Below are positions 1 through 8,319 of a stretch of 64,000 bases of DNA, in pieces. Origin of the DNA: Actinoplanes sp040639655 (GTDB lineage Bacteria; Actinomycetota; Actinomycetes; Mycobacteriales; Micromonosporaceae); contig NZ_JBFAAI010000043.1 in assembly GCF_040639655.1 (NCBI RefSeq), positions 8,703-72,702 on the forward strand, given 5' to 3'. Numbering within the stretch: the stretch's first letter is position 1; each line of letters opens with the position of its first letter. The translations under genes were made by a program, and so were the position numbers. The notes below the pieces were generated by a model. It did no database searches and was not told where the DNA came from. It was given only the letters and a program-made list of their open reading frames with translations.

Positions 1-146
1 AACCCGGTGAGCTGCGGATCCTCGCCGGAACCTCGGCGGCCGACCTGCCCTGCGAGGCGGTCGTCGAGCTGACCGGACCGGTGCGCCTGGCCGGCCCCGA
101 CCGGGTCATGCTGACGCCGGTGGAGGTGCGTCAGGCCGATTCGTGA
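1..146 (+). CDS. C-terminal end of an unidentified protein (partial)
   Basis: The reading frame is open from the left edge (first full codon at base 3) to a TGA at 144-146. It gives about 47 residues, ending in VMLTPVEVRQADS. The alternating hydrophobic/polar pattern would suit a terminal beta-sandwich, as at the end of many enzymes, but no family can be named from this fragment. It lies 27 nt before the PP2C phosphatase gene on the same strand, so the two could be co-transcribed. Confidence 0.55.
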   Translation, partial: PGELRILAGTSAADLPCEAVVELTGPVRLAGPDRVMLTPVEVRQADS

Positions 147-173
147 CCGCCCACCGGCCACTAGGCTGATTCC

Positions 174-1379
174 GTGCCCCCACGCATCAACGACGACGAG
201 CGGCTTCGCCGCCTCGAGGCGGTCACTGATGCGACGCTGTCCCGGCTCGACGCCTCCGATCTCCTCGACGAGCTGCTCGACCGGGTGCGCGACCTGCTGG
301 GCGTGGACACGGCGGCGATCCTGCTGCTCGACGAGCACGCCCGGCAACTGGTCGCCACCGCGGCGAAGGGCCTCGAGGAGGAGGTCCGGGCCGGCTTCCG
401 GATCGCGGTGGGGCGTGGCTTCGCCGGCCGCATCGCCGCGATGCGCCGGCCGGTGCGGATCGCCGACGTCACCGCCGGCGACGTGGTCAACCCGATACTG
501 CTGGAGAAGGGCATCCGGTCGCTTCTCGGCGTGCCCGTCATGGCCGGCCGGGACCTGGTCGGCGTGCTGCATGTCGGCACGCTGACCCGGCGTGACTTCG
601 GCGACGACGACGTCAAGCTGCTGCAGATGGTCGCCGACCGGGCCGCGGTGGCCGGGCGGATCCGGTCGGCGAAACTGGACCAGTCGGCGGCGCTCGCCCT
701 GCAGCGCAGCCTGCTGCCGGCCCGGTTGCCCCGGGTGCCGGGGGTCGAGCTGGCCGCCCGCTATGTGCCCGGCCACGCCACCGGGGTGGGCGGTGACTGG
801 TACGACGTCTTCTCCCTGCCGACCGGCTGGCTGGGAGTGGTGATCGGTGACGTCTCCGGGCACGGCCTGGCGTCGGCCGTGGTGATGGGCCGGGTCCGCA
901 GCGCGCTCCGGGCGTACGCGCTGATCTGCGAGGATCCCGGCGAGGCGCTGACCCTGCTGAATCGGAAGGTGCACACGTTCGAGGCGGGCAGCCTCACCAC
1001 GGCGCTCTACGCGATGATCAGCCCGGACCGCGACCGGGTGCTGATCTCCTCGGCCGGGCATCTGCGGCCGGTCCTGGTGGAGCCGGGCCGGCCGGCGGTG
1101 TTCGCGGGCGTGCCGGTGGATCCGCCACTCGGCGTGGCCCGGCCGCCCCGGCCGCGGTGCAGCACCGAGCTGCCGCTCTCGCCGGGGGCGGTGCTGCTCT
1201 GCTACACCGACGGCCTGGTGGAGCGCCGCGCGGAGGTCATCGACCACGGGCTGGAAAGACTTCTGACCAGCGTACGAGCCGACGCGGCGGACGTCGTCTG
1301 CGCTAACGTCATGGCGGATGTCGCAGCCGAGATGCCGACCGACGACATCGCGGTTCTGGCGGTTCGCCGTACCCCGTGA
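174..1379 (+). CDS. GAF domain / PP2C (SpoIIE-type) protein phosphatase
   Basis: A 401-aa cytoplasmic protein. An N-terminal GAF sensor domain (about residues 20-165, with the GVPV-type core strand) precedes a PP2C/SpoIIE phosphatase domain (about 180-398). The metal-binding motifs are visible as GGDWYDVF, GDVSGHG, CYTDGLVERR and a final DDIAVLAVR. Members of this family dephosphorylate anti-sigma-factor antagonists and so switch partner sigma factors; that role here is by family. There are no membrane segments, so the signal is probably internal. The start is GTG 174; the next gene is 100 nt downstream with its own likely promoter. An anti-sigma-type ATPase occurs at 39662-40066, but nothing shows that the two act together. 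Confidence 0.9.
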   Translation: MPPRINDDERLRRLEAVTDATLSRLDASDLLDELLDRVRDLLGVDTAAILLLDEHARQLVATAAKGLEEEVRAGFRIAVGRGFAGRIAAMRRPVRIADVTAGDVVNPILLEKGIRSLLGVPVMAGRDLVGVLHVGTLTRRDFGDDDVKLLQMVADRAAVAGRIRSAKLDQSAALALQRSLLPARLPRVPGVELAARYVPGHATGVGGDWYDVFSLPTGWLGVVIGDVSGHGLASAVVMGRVRSALRAYALICEDPGEALTLLNRKVHTFEAGSLTTALYAMISPDRDRVLISSAGHLRPVLVEPGRPAVFAGVPVDPPLGVARPPRPRCSTELPLSPGAVLLCYTDGLVERRAEVIDHGLERLLTSVRADAADVVCANVMADVAAEMPTDDIAVLAVRRTP

Positions 1380-1420
1380 AGGCCCCAGGCCGTACGGAAA
1401 TATTCCTGCGCACTCTTGTT

Positions 1421-1435
1421 AGCAACGGAATCAGC
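1421..1435. promoter_or_regulatory. Polyamine-locus motif in the promoter of the first aldehyde dehydrogenase operon
   Basis: AGCAACGGAATCAGC reads on the minus strand as a GATTCCGTTGCT core, shared with the promoters at 14072 and 19754-19832. A weak promoter can be drawn around it: TTGTTA (1416-1421), 17 nt, AAAGAT (1439-1444), which places the motif in the spacer. A GGAA-ATA-TTCC inverted repeat lies just upstream at 1396-1406. The binding protein is unknown; the Lrp/AsnC product of this operon is a candidate by inference. Confidence 0.5.
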
Positions 1436-1479
1436 AGAAAAGATGGGGCCGATCACTCGATACCACATGTGGAGGGCGG

Positions 1480-2916
1480 ATGACCGCGAAGACGGTGCTG
1501 CACAACCTCATCGGGGGCGAGGCCGTCGCGCCCGCGGAGGGGCGGTACGAGGACCTCATCGACCCGTCCACCGGCGAGGTGTTCGCCTCGGCCCCGGTCT
1601 CCGGTGGCGAGGACGTCGACCGGGCGATGAAGGCCGCGTCCATCGCGTTCGAGCAGTGGCGGGACACCACTCCCGGTGAGCGGCAGCGCGCCCTGCTCAA
1701 GTTCGCCGACGCCATCGAGTCCCGCGCCGACGAGCTGGTCGCCGCCGAGTCGAGGAACACCGGCAAGCCGCTCGGCCTGACCGCCAGCGAGGAACTGCCA
1801 CCGGCCATCGACCACCTGCGCTTCTTCGCCGGTGCGGCGCGGGTGCTGGAGGGCCGGTCCGCCGGGCAGTACATGAACGGCTTCGAGAGCTACGTACGGC
1901 GCGAGCCGATCGGTGTCTGTGCCCAGGTCACCCCGTGGAACTACCCGCTGCTGATGGCGATGTGGAAGATCGCGCCGGCGCTCGCCGCGGGCAACGCCGT
2001 GGTGCTCAAGCCGTCCGACACCACTCCGGTGACCAGCGTGCTGCTCGCCGAGATCGCCGCCGAGTTCCTGCCGGCCGGACTGTTCAACGTGGTCCTCGGC
2101 GACCGGGACACCGGTCGCGCCCTGGTCACCCACCGGACCCCGCGGATGGTGTCGATCACCGGCTCGGTGCGGGCCGGCATGGAGGTGGCCGGCTCGGCCG
2201 CCGCCGACCTCAAGCGCACCCACCTGGAACTGGGCGGCAAGGCACCGGTCGTGGTGTTCGACGACGCCGACGTCGAGGCGGCCGCCGCGTCGATCGCCGA
2301 GGCCGGCTACTTCAACGCGGGCCAGGACTGCACCGCCGCCACCCGGGTCCTGGTCGCGCCGGGCATCTACGACGAGTTCGTCGCGGCACTGGCCGAGCAG
2401 GCCCGCGGCATCCGCACCGGCGCACCCGACGACGAGGACGTGCTCTACGGCCCGGTCAACAACGCGGATCAGCTGGCCCGGGTCAGCGGCTTCATCGAGC
2501 GGCTGCCGGATCACGCGGTGCTGCAGGCCGGTGGCGCGCGCGTCGGCGACCGTGGCTTCTTCTACTCCCCCACCGTGGTCTCCGGGCTGCGGCAGGACGA
2601 CGAGATCATCCAGAACGAGGTGTTCGGGCCGGTCATCACGGTGCAGAAGTTCACCGACGAGGACGAGGCGGTCCGCTACGCCAACGGCGTCGACTACGCG
2701 CTGGCGTCGAGCGTCTGGACGAAGGACCACGGCCGGGCCATGCGGATGACGCAGCGCCTGGACTTCGGCTGCGTCTGGGTCAACTGCCACATCCCGCTGG
2801 TCGCCGAGATGCCGCACGGCGGCTTCAAGCACTCCGGGCACGGCAAGGACCTGTCGGTGTACGGGTTCGAGGACTACACCCGCATCAAGCACGTCATGCA
2901 CAACGTGGGGGCCTGA
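1480..2916 (+). CDS. Gamma-aminobutyraldehyde dehydrogenase (NAD-dependent ALDH family)
   Basis: A 478-aa aldehyde dehydrogenase, full length for the family. It has the TPWNYP strand, the KPSDTTP cofactor segment, the ELGGKAPVVVF motif with the general-base Glu, and the catalytic Cys284 in GQDCTAATR. Closest in style to 4-aminobutyraldehyde (PatD/YdcW) dehydrogenases, which oxidise 4-aminobutanal from putrescine to GABA. GabT starts 2 nt after its stop, followed by a Lrp regulator and an amine oxidase, which fits putrescine-to-succinate-semialdehyde degradation. A close paralogue lies at 18232-19683 beside the polyamine transporter. The start ATG 1480 has GGAGGGCGG just upstream. Substrate is inferred from similarity and neighbours. 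Confidence 0.9.
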   Translation: MTAKTVLHNLIGGEAVAPAEGRYEDLIDPSTGEVFASAPVSGGEDVDRAMKAASIAFEQWRDTTPGERQRALLKFADAIESRADELVAAESRNTGKPLGLTASEELPPAIDHLRFFAGAARVLEGRSAGQYMNGFESYVRREPIGVCAQVTPWNYPLLMAMWKIAPALAAGNAVVLKPSDTTPVTSVLLAEIAAEFLPAGLFNVVLGDRDTGRALVTHRTPRMVSITGSVRAGMEVAGSAAADLKRTHLELGGKAPVVVFDDADVEAAAASIAEAGYFNAGQDCTAATRVLVAPGIYDEFVAALAEQARGIRTGAPDDEDVLYGPVNNADQLARVSGFIERLPDHAVLQAGGARVGDRGFFYSPTVVSGLRQDDEIIQNEVFGPVITVQKFTDEDEAVRYANGVDYALASSVWTKDHGRAMRMTQRLDFGCVWVNCHIPLVAEMPHGGFKHSGHGKDLSVYGFEDYTRIKHVMHNVGA

Positions 2917-2918
2917 CC

Positions 2919-4184
2919 GTGACCAGTTCGGAGGAACTGCACAAGCGGCGGCTGGCGGCGGTCGCGCAGGGTGTCGGCTCGGTGGTGCCCGCCTACGTGG
3001 ACCACGCCGGCGGCGGCACGATCACCGACGTCGACGGCCGGGAGTGGATCGACTTCGCGTCCGGCATCGCGGTCACCAACGTCGGCAACGCCGCGCCGCG
3101 CGTGGTCGAGGCGGTCCGCGCGCAGGTGGAGCGGTTCACGCACACCTGCTTCATGGTGGCGCCGTACGAGTCGTACGTGGCCGTCTGCGAGGAATTGATC
3201 ACGCTGACGCCGGGCACGTTCGAGAAGCGGGCGGCGCTGTTCAACTCGGGCGCCGAGGCGGTGGAGAACGCCGTCAAGATCGCCCGGCACGCGACCGGCC
3301 GCCCGGCCGTGGTGGTGTTCGACCACGCCTACCACGGCCGCACCAATCTCACGATGGCGCTGACCGCGAAGAACATGCCGTACAAGCACCGGTTCGGCCC
3401 GTTCGCCCCGGAGGTCTACCGGGCGCCGATGTCGTACCCGCTGCGCGACGGCGGCCTGGACGGTGCGGAGGCGGCGCGCCGGGCGATCGACGTGATCGAG
3501 AAGCAGGTCGGCGGCTCGAACGTGGCGGCCGTGCTGATCGAGCCGATCCAGGGCGAGGGCGGTTTCGTCGTGCCGGCACCGGGCTTCCTGCCGGCGATCG
3601 CGGCCTGGGCGAAGGCGAACGGGGCGGTGTTCATCGCCGACGAGATCCAGACCGGCTTCGCGCGTACCGGCCAGTGGTTCGCGTCCGAGCACGAGCGCCT
3701 GGAACCGGATCTGATCACCACGGCCAAGGGCATGGGCGGCGGGCTGCCGATCGCCGGTGTGGCCGGCCGCGCCGACCTGATGGACGCCGTGCACGCCGGC
3801 GGCCTCGGCGGTACCTACGGCGGGAACCCGGTGGCCTGCGCGGCCGCGCTCGCCGCCATCGAGACGATGCGGGAACTGGACCTGAACGCGGCGGCCCAGC
3901 GCATCGGCGCCACCCTGAAAGCCGCGCTCGCCGACACCGATCCGGGTGTCGCCGAGGTACGTGGACGCGGCGCGATGATCGCCGTCGAGCTGGTGATCCC
4001 CGGGACGATCGAACCGGACCCGACCCGGACCGCGGCCGTGTCGAAGGCCTGCCACGACGCCGGCCTGCTCACCCTTACCTGCGGCACTTACGGCAACGTG
4101 CTGCGATTCCTGCCCCCGCTGGTGATCCCGGACGAGGACCTGAACCGAGGCATCGACATCCTTCGACGAGCACTGCTTACCTGA
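2919..4184 (+). CDS. gabT: 4-aminobutyrate aminotransferase (class III, PLP)
   Basis: A 421-aa class III aminotransferase that would convert GABA plus 2-oxoglutarate to succinate semialdehyde plus glutamate. Visible features are the NSGAEAVENAVK phosphate-binding region, YHGRTNLTMALT, IEPIQGEGGF, FIADEIQTGFARTG, and the PLP-binding Lys270 in TTAKGMGGG. The GTG start at 2919 is 2 nt after the dehydrogenase stop, so translation is probably coupled. The combination with an aminobutyraldehyde dehydrogenase strongly supports GABA as substrate. No succinate-semialdehyde dehydrogenase is seen in this operon. Confidence 0.92.
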   Translation: MTSSEELHKRRLAAVAQGVGSVVPAYVDHAGGGTITDVDGREWIDFASGIAVTNVGNAAPRVVEAVRAQVERFTHTCFMVAPYESYVAVCEELITLTPGTFEKRAALFNSGAEAVENAVKIARHATGRPAVVVFDHAYHGRTNLTMALTAKNMPYKHRFGPFAPEVYRAPMSYPLRDGGLDGAEAARRAIDVIEKQVGGSNVAAVLIEPIQGEGGFVVPAPGFLPAIAAWAKANGAVFIADEIQTGFARTGQWFASEHERLEPDLITTAKGMGGGLPIAGVAGRADLMDAVHAGGLGGTYGGNPVACAAALAAIETMRELDLNAAAQRIGATLKAALADTDPGVAEVRGRGAMIAVELVIPGTIEPDPTRTAAVSKACHDAGLLTLTCGTYGNVLRFLPPLVIPDEDLNRGIDILRRALLT

Positions 4185-4232
4185 CGGGCGACCCCTTTGC
4201 TTACGTCAAGCGTTCCAGGGAAGAATCGCGGC

Positions 4233-4688
4233 GTGACGGACGTGACGCTGGACGATACGAACAAACTGATCATCGAGCATCTGCAGCGTGACGGCCGCAT
4301 GTCGTACGCCACGCTCGCGAAGACGATCGGCCTGTCCGAGGCCGCCGTGCGCCAGCGCGTACAGCGGCTTCTGGACAACGGCCTGATGCAGATCGTGGCG
4401 GTGACCGACCCGCTCACCCTGGGGTTCGCCCGCCAGGCCATGGTCGGCCTGCGGGTCAACGGCGACCTGCGCACCATCGCCGACCGGATCGCCGAGATCC
4501 CCGAGGTCGACTACGTGGTGATCTGCGCCGGCCGGTACGACCTGCTGGTGGAACTGGTCTGCACCGACGACGAGCACCTGCTCGACATCCTCAACGAGAA
4601 GGTGCGGACCATCGAGGGGGTCAGCGCCGCGGACACCTTCATGTACCTGCGTCTCGCCAAACAGACCTACGCCTGGGGAACACGGTAG
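4233..4688 (+). CDS. Lrp/AsnC-family transcriptional regulator
   Basis: A 151-aa protein with an N-terminal winged helix-turn-helix (about residues 6-60; SYATLAKTIGLSEAAVRQRVQRLL) and a C-terminal RAM ligand-binding domain (about 70-145; YVVICAGRYDLLVELVCTDDEHL). GTG 4233 is chosen over an upstream TTG because an AGGGAAGA ribosome-binding site lies about 8 nt before it and the protein then has the normal family length. It sits between gabT and an amine oxidase gene, so it probably responds to a polyamine or amino-acid intermediate and may act on its own operon. The recurrent GATTCCGTTGC motif is a candidate site, but this is inference. Confidence 0.9.
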   Translation: MTDVTLDDTNKLIIEHLQRDGRMSYATLAKTIGLSEAAVRQRVQRLLDNGLMQIVAVTDPLTLGFARQAMVGLRVNGDLRTIADRIAEIPEVDYVVICAGRYDLLVELVCTDDEHLLDILNEKVRTIEGVSAADTFMYLRLAKQTYAWGTR

Positions 4689-4694
4689 GTCCAC

Positions 4695-5966
4695 ATGCTC
4701 AGCCCCTCCTTCTGGCTCGACTCGCTGGGGCCGATCGGGAAGCGCCCGCCGCTCGCCGGTGATCTCGACACCGACGTGGCCATCGCCGGCGGCGGGTACA
4801 CGGGGCTGTGGACCGCGTACTACCTGGCCAAGGCCGATCCGTCCCGGAGGATCGTAGTCCTGGACGCGGAGTACTGCGGCTTCGGCGCGTCCGGCCGCAA
4901 CGGCGGCTGGGCGTCCGGCCTCTTCCCGGTCTCCGAGGCGAAACTCGCCCGGAGGTACGGCCCGGACGCGGCGGCCGCCATGCACCGGGCACTCGGCGGT
5001 GCCGTCGACGAGGTCGGCCGCGCCGCGCTGGCCGAGGGCATCGACTGCGACTACGCCAAGGGCGGCACGATCTCCCTGGTCCGGAGCACGGTCCAGCTGC
5101 GCCGGGCACAGGGCGATCCGGGTTTCGTCGACGCCGGGACGGCGAAGGCCATGTGCCACGCGACCGGCGTGCTGGGCGGGATCTACAGCGAGCACTGTGC
5201 CGCGCTGCATCCGGCCAAACTGGTGCGCGGCCTGGCCTCGGTCGTCGAGAGCCTCGGCGTCACCATCCACGAGGACACCCGCGTCGAGCAGATCAGGAAC
5301 GGACAGATCAGGACCTCCCGCGGTACGGTCCACGCGCCCACGGTCGTGCGGGCCCTGGAGGGTTACACCGCCGGGCTGGCCGGGCACCGCCGCGACATCG
5401 CACCGGTGTACTCCCTGATGATCGTCACCGAGCCGCTGCCGGAGGAGTTCTGGCAGCGCGTCGGCCTGGCTCGGCGCGAGACGTTCACCGATGAGCGGCG
5501 GCTGGTCATCTACGGCCAGCGGACCGCCGACGACCGGCTGGCGTTCGGTGGCCGTGGCGCGCCGTACCACTTCGGGTCACGGATCCGGCCGGAGTACGAC
5601 CTGGTGCCGCAGGTGTTCGAGGCGTTGCGGGCGACGATCACCGAGCTGTTCGGGATCGATCCGCCGATCGCCCGTCGCTGGGGCGGGCCGCTGGGGATCC
5701 CGCGGGACTGGATGCCGTCGGTCGGACTGCGTGACGGGATCGCCTGGGCCGGCGGCTACGTGGGTGACGGTGTCGCCGCCGCGAACCTCGCCGGGCGTAC
5801 CCTCACCGATCTGATCCTGGGGATCGACAGTGACCTGACCCGCCTGCCGTGGGTGGGGCACCGCTCGCGCCGCTGGGAACCGGAACCGGCGCGGTGGCTC
5901 GGCATCAACGCGGGCCTGCGTGCCACCGCCCTGCTCGACGCTCTCGACCGCCGCCGCGCCGCCTGA
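4695..5966 (+). CDS. FAD-dependent oxidoreductase, gamma-glutamylputrescine oxidase-like
   Basis: A 423-aa DAO-fold flavoprotein. The N-terminal FAD-binding Rossmann segment is AIAGGGYTGLWTAYYLA (about residues 29-45), followed by the GFGASGRNGGW motif typical of the PuuB/OrdL group. PuuB oxidises gamma-glutamylputrescine to the aldehyde with H2O2 release. The gene follows the Lrp regulator by 6 nt in a putrescine-type operon, which supports an amine substrate. The other Puu genes (puuA glutamine-synthetase-like, puuD hydrolase) are not in this window, so it may act on putrescine itself or on another amine. Confidence 0.85.
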   Translation: MLSPSFWLDSLGPIGKRPPLAGDLDTDVAIAGGGYTGLWTAYYLAKADPSRRIVVLDAEYCGFGASGRNGGWASGLFPVSEAKLARRYGPDAAAAMHRALGGAVDEVGRAALAEGIDCDYAKGGTISLVRSTVQLRRAQGDPGFVDAGTAKAMCHATGVLGGIYSEHCAALHPAKLVRGLASVVESLGVTIHEDTRVEQIRNGQIRTSRGTVHAPTVVRALEGYTAGLAGHRRDIAPVYSLMIVTEPLPEEFWQRVGLARRETFTDERRLVIYGQRTADDRLAFGGRGAPYHFGSRIRPEYDLVPQVFEALRATITELFGIDPPIARRWGGPLGIPRDWMPSVGLRDGIAWAGGYVGDGVAAANLAGRTLTDLILGIDSDLTRLPWVGHRSRRWEPEPARWLGINAGLRATALLDALDRRRAA

Positions 5967-5982
5967 CCCCCGTCTGGCCCAC

Positions 5983-6013
5983 ACCGCTGCCTCAACCCGC
6001 CCGAGACAGCGGT
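5983..6013. terminator. Bidirectional hairpin between convergent genes (family copy A)
   Basis: The arms ACCGCTGCCTC (5983-5993) and GAGACAGCGGT (6003-6013) pair with one G-T mismatch around a 9-nt loop. An outer, imperfect stem extends it, ending in CAGCCGGGGG at 6020-6029. It separates the convergent amine oxidase and histidine kinase genes, as expected of a shared terminator. Its TGTCTC/GAGACA core and CAGCCGG flank recur at 10432-10488, 12507-12571 and 12577-12627. Confidence 0.7.
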
Positions 6014-6030
6014 TTTGCACAGCCGGGGGT

Positions 6031-7656
6031 TCAGGGGCCGGCGAGCGGGAGGCGGACGCAGACGATGGTGCCGGTCGGCCGGTTGTCGGTGAGCCTGATC
6101 GTCCCGCCGTGCAGCAGGACGATGGCGCGGGCCAGGCTCAGACCCAGCCCGCTGCCACTGCTGCCCTGATGGCGCACGTTGCTGCCGCGGAAGAACCGGT
6201 CGAACACCCGGGCCTGTTCCCCGGCCGGGGTGCCGATGCCGCTGTCGGCGATGCACAGTTCCGCCATCGGGTCGTCGGCGTGCAGCGTGATGTGGATCGG
6301 CGCCCCCGGCGGGCTGTAGCGGACCGCGTTGGAGAGCAGATCGTCGATGACCTGCCGCAACCGGGCCTCGTCGCCGGGCAGGTGCAGTGCGGACGGCAGC
6401 TCGGTGGCCAGGGTCAGCCGGTCGCCGCTGTGCCGCAGGCAGGTCACCGCGTCGGCGACCAGCGCTGCCAGGTCGACGTCACGTACGTCCAGCCCGAGAT
6501 GCCCGGAGTCGAGGCCGGCCAGGTCGAGCAGGCTGTCGGCGATCCTCTGCAGCACGGCCGCGTTGCGGGCGATGACCTGGGCCATCTGCCGCATGTCCGG
6601 GTCGAGGCCGGCCGCCTCCTCGGCGAGCAGCGTGGCGTTCGCCGTGATCGAGGTGAGTGGGGTACGCAACTCGTGCCCCACCAGATCGACGAAGTCTCCC
6701 TGGGCGCGGGCGAGTTGGCGGGACAGTTCCTCGGCCCGCCGCTGGGCGACGAAGACACCGATCTGCCCGGCCACCCCGTGGAGCAGGACGGTGAGCAGGT
6801 CGGGCTCGTACTCCTGGGTGCCGGCGTAGCAGGTCAGCACGCCGAGCAGGGCGTGGCCGTCGCGGACCGGCACGGACAGCGCGGTGCGCACCCCGCGGCG
6901 CAGGCAGATCTGCACGCGTTCACGCTCGTGTGCGGTCCGCAGGTCGGCGCTGACCCTGATGTCGGGGATCCAGAGCGGCCGGCCGCTCTCCCAGACCCGG
7001 CCGGTGATGCCCTGCCCGCGTACCGGGGTGTGCCCGAAGAAGCCATCCGGGTCGAGACCGGCCGAATCCCAGTACCCGGCCGACTGGAGCAGGCCGGTGG
7101 CCTCGTCGATGAGGAAGAGTTCCGCCGACGGCCAGCCGAGCGTGGTGGTGACCGCACGCAGCACGCCGGGAGTGGCCTGAGCGATCGTGGACGACTTCAT
7201 CAGCGCGTGCTGAACGGCGAGATGGCAGTTGCGGAACCGTTCGACCCGGCGCAGCGCGGTGACATCGTGGGCGACGGCGACCGCCCCGAGCGGCCGCCCG
7301 TCCGGGTGGCGGATGCACTGGGCGCTGGTGTCGAAGATGCGTACCCGCTGGCCGGGGCGGCGGAGCAGCACGTCCTCGGAGACCACGTGCTCGCCGTGCA
7401 GCGCCCGCAGCAGCGGACTTTCGGCGGGGGTCATCGGACGCATGTCGGGGGTGGTCAGGTGACGGTAGGCGATGTCCTGGAAGTCGGGGGGGAGCGGTCC
7501 GTCCGGCTCGATGCCGGCGGCCTCGCGCATGGACCGGTTGGCGAAGACCACCCGCCCGTGGCTGTCACAGGCGACCACCCCCGCGTCCATGCTCTGCAGC
7601 AGGGCTACGAGGAAGGCGCCGTTGTGCAGAGCGGACGCCTCGTCCAGCACCACCAT
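6031..7656 (-). CDS. PAS-GAF sensor histidine kinase
   Basis: A 541-aa soluble kinase from the ATG at 7656, which has GGGAGA upstream. Order: PAS (about residues 10-130, starting LLQSMDAGVVACD), GAF (about 145-310), HisKA with phospho-acceptor His328 in LVGHELRTPL, and a C-terminal HATPase_c with N (SNAVRYSPPG), G1 (DSGIG) and G2 (GSGLGLSLA) boxes. No membrane helix is seen, so it senses an internal signal. The receiver protein encoded 71 nt upstream is its likely partner. The whole PAS-GAF-kinase region is clearly paralogous to the hybrid kinase at 40165-42132, where the receiver is fused to the kinase. Confidence 0.92.
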   Translation of the reverse strand: MVVLDEASALHNGAFLVALLQSMDAGVVACDSHGRVVFANRSMREAAGIEPDGPLPPDFQDIAYRHLTTPDMRPMTPAESPLLRALHGEHVVSEDVLLRRPGQRVRIFDTSAQCIRHPDGRPLGAVAVAHDVTALRRVERFRNCHLAVQHALMKSSTIAQATPGVLRAVTTTLGWPSAELFLIDEATGLLQSAGYWDSAGLDPDGFFGHTPVRGQGITGRVWESGRPLWIPDIRVSADLRTAHERERVQICLRRGVRTALSVPVRDGHALLGVLTCYAGTQEYEPDLLTVLLHGVAGQIGVFVAQRRAEELSRQLARAQGDFVDLVGHELRTPLTSITANATLLAEEAAGLDPDMRQMAQVIARNAAVLQRIADSLLDLAGLDSGHLGLDVRDVDLAALVADAVTCLRHSGDRLTLATELPSALHLPGDEARLRQVIDDLLSNAVRYSPPGAPIHITLHADDPMAELCIADSGIGTPAGEQARVFDRFFRGSNVRHQGSSGSGLGLSLARAIVLLHGGTIRLTDNRPTGTIVCVRLPLAGP

Positions 7657-7727
7657 GACCCGCCCGATTCTCCCGACCGAGGCCCGTGGCCACGGGCTTT
7701 CCGAGGCCCTACCCAATTCCTAACTTT

Positions 7728-8156
7728 TCATACCGAGACGGACATGTCTGCGGGACAGCGGCTGTCCGCGCCGTCGTGATCGTGGAGTCCGATGGCGATC
7801 AGTTCGTCCATGGTCGCGAGGAGGCGGTCGTTCGGGCACGGCTTGAGCATGATGGCGCAGACGCGGGCCGAGCCGGCTCGCGGATCCCCCGGCCGCAGGT
7901 GACCGCTGAGCACGGCGACCGGGATGCGTCGCACGTCATCGTCCGGATGGCCCCGGATCGCCTCGATCAACTCCCACCCGTCCATCACCGGCATGCCGAG
8001 ATCGGTGAGCACGATGTCCGGCCGGTGCTCGACGATCGCCTCGAACGCTGCCCGTCCGTCCGATGCGCGCAGCACGGTCATTCCGGTTCGCTTGAACACC
8101 CTGGCGAGTACCAGAGCGATGTCCTCGTCGTCCTCAGCGATCAGCAATACGGCCAT
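7728..8156 (-). CDS. Single-domain response regulator (REC only)
   Basis: A 142-aa CheY-like receiver. The acidic triad start is AEDDED, the phospho-acceptor is Asp52 in LTDLGMP, and a Lys in IMLKPC closes the site. There is no output domain. The ATG at 8156 is chosen because the receiver fold begins at once (MAVLLIAEDDED); longer forms add unrelated sequence. It is the first gene of a two-gene minus-strand operon with the PAS-GAF kinase, so it may act by phospho-relay or protein contact rather than on DNA. Confidence 0.9.
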   Translation of the reverse strand: MAVLLIAEDDEDIALVLARVFKRTGMTVLRASDGRAAFEAIVEHRPDIVLTDLGMPVMDGWELIEAIRGHPDDDVRRIPVAVLSGHLRPGDPRAGSARVCAIMLKPCPNDRLLATMDELIAIGLHDHDGADSRCPADMSVSV

Positions 8157-8282
8157 GTCAGCTCCGTCGGAAGTCCGTTCGTCAAGCATGCGCCAGCCCG
8201 GTACGGGCCGGGGCGGATATGTCGGTACCCGCAACACCCGCGTTGTTCTTCCGGGAGGCGTTCCTCGCATCGAGGATCGTTT

Positions 8283-8296
8283 CGGGAGCGCTCCCA
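8283..8296. promoter_or_regulatory. CebR-type (LacI family) operator
   Basis: CGGGAGCGCTCCCA contains the perfect 12-bp palindrome GGGAGCGCTCCC (8284-8295). It matches 13 of 14 bases of the known Streptomyces CebR site TGGGAGCGCTCCCA, which is released by cello-oligosaccharides. It lies 24 nt before the start of the beta-glucosidase gene, where a repressor would block transcription. No lacI-family gene is in this window. Confidence 0.8.
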
Positions 8297-8319
8297 TACC
8301 GAGATCCCGAGGAGGACGA

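Noticed and set aside
1453..2901. 482-codon minus-strand frame opposite the first aldehyde dehydrogenase
   Set aside because: Same shadow effect; no recognisable motif and no ribosome-binding site, while the plus strand encodes a complete dehydrogenase.
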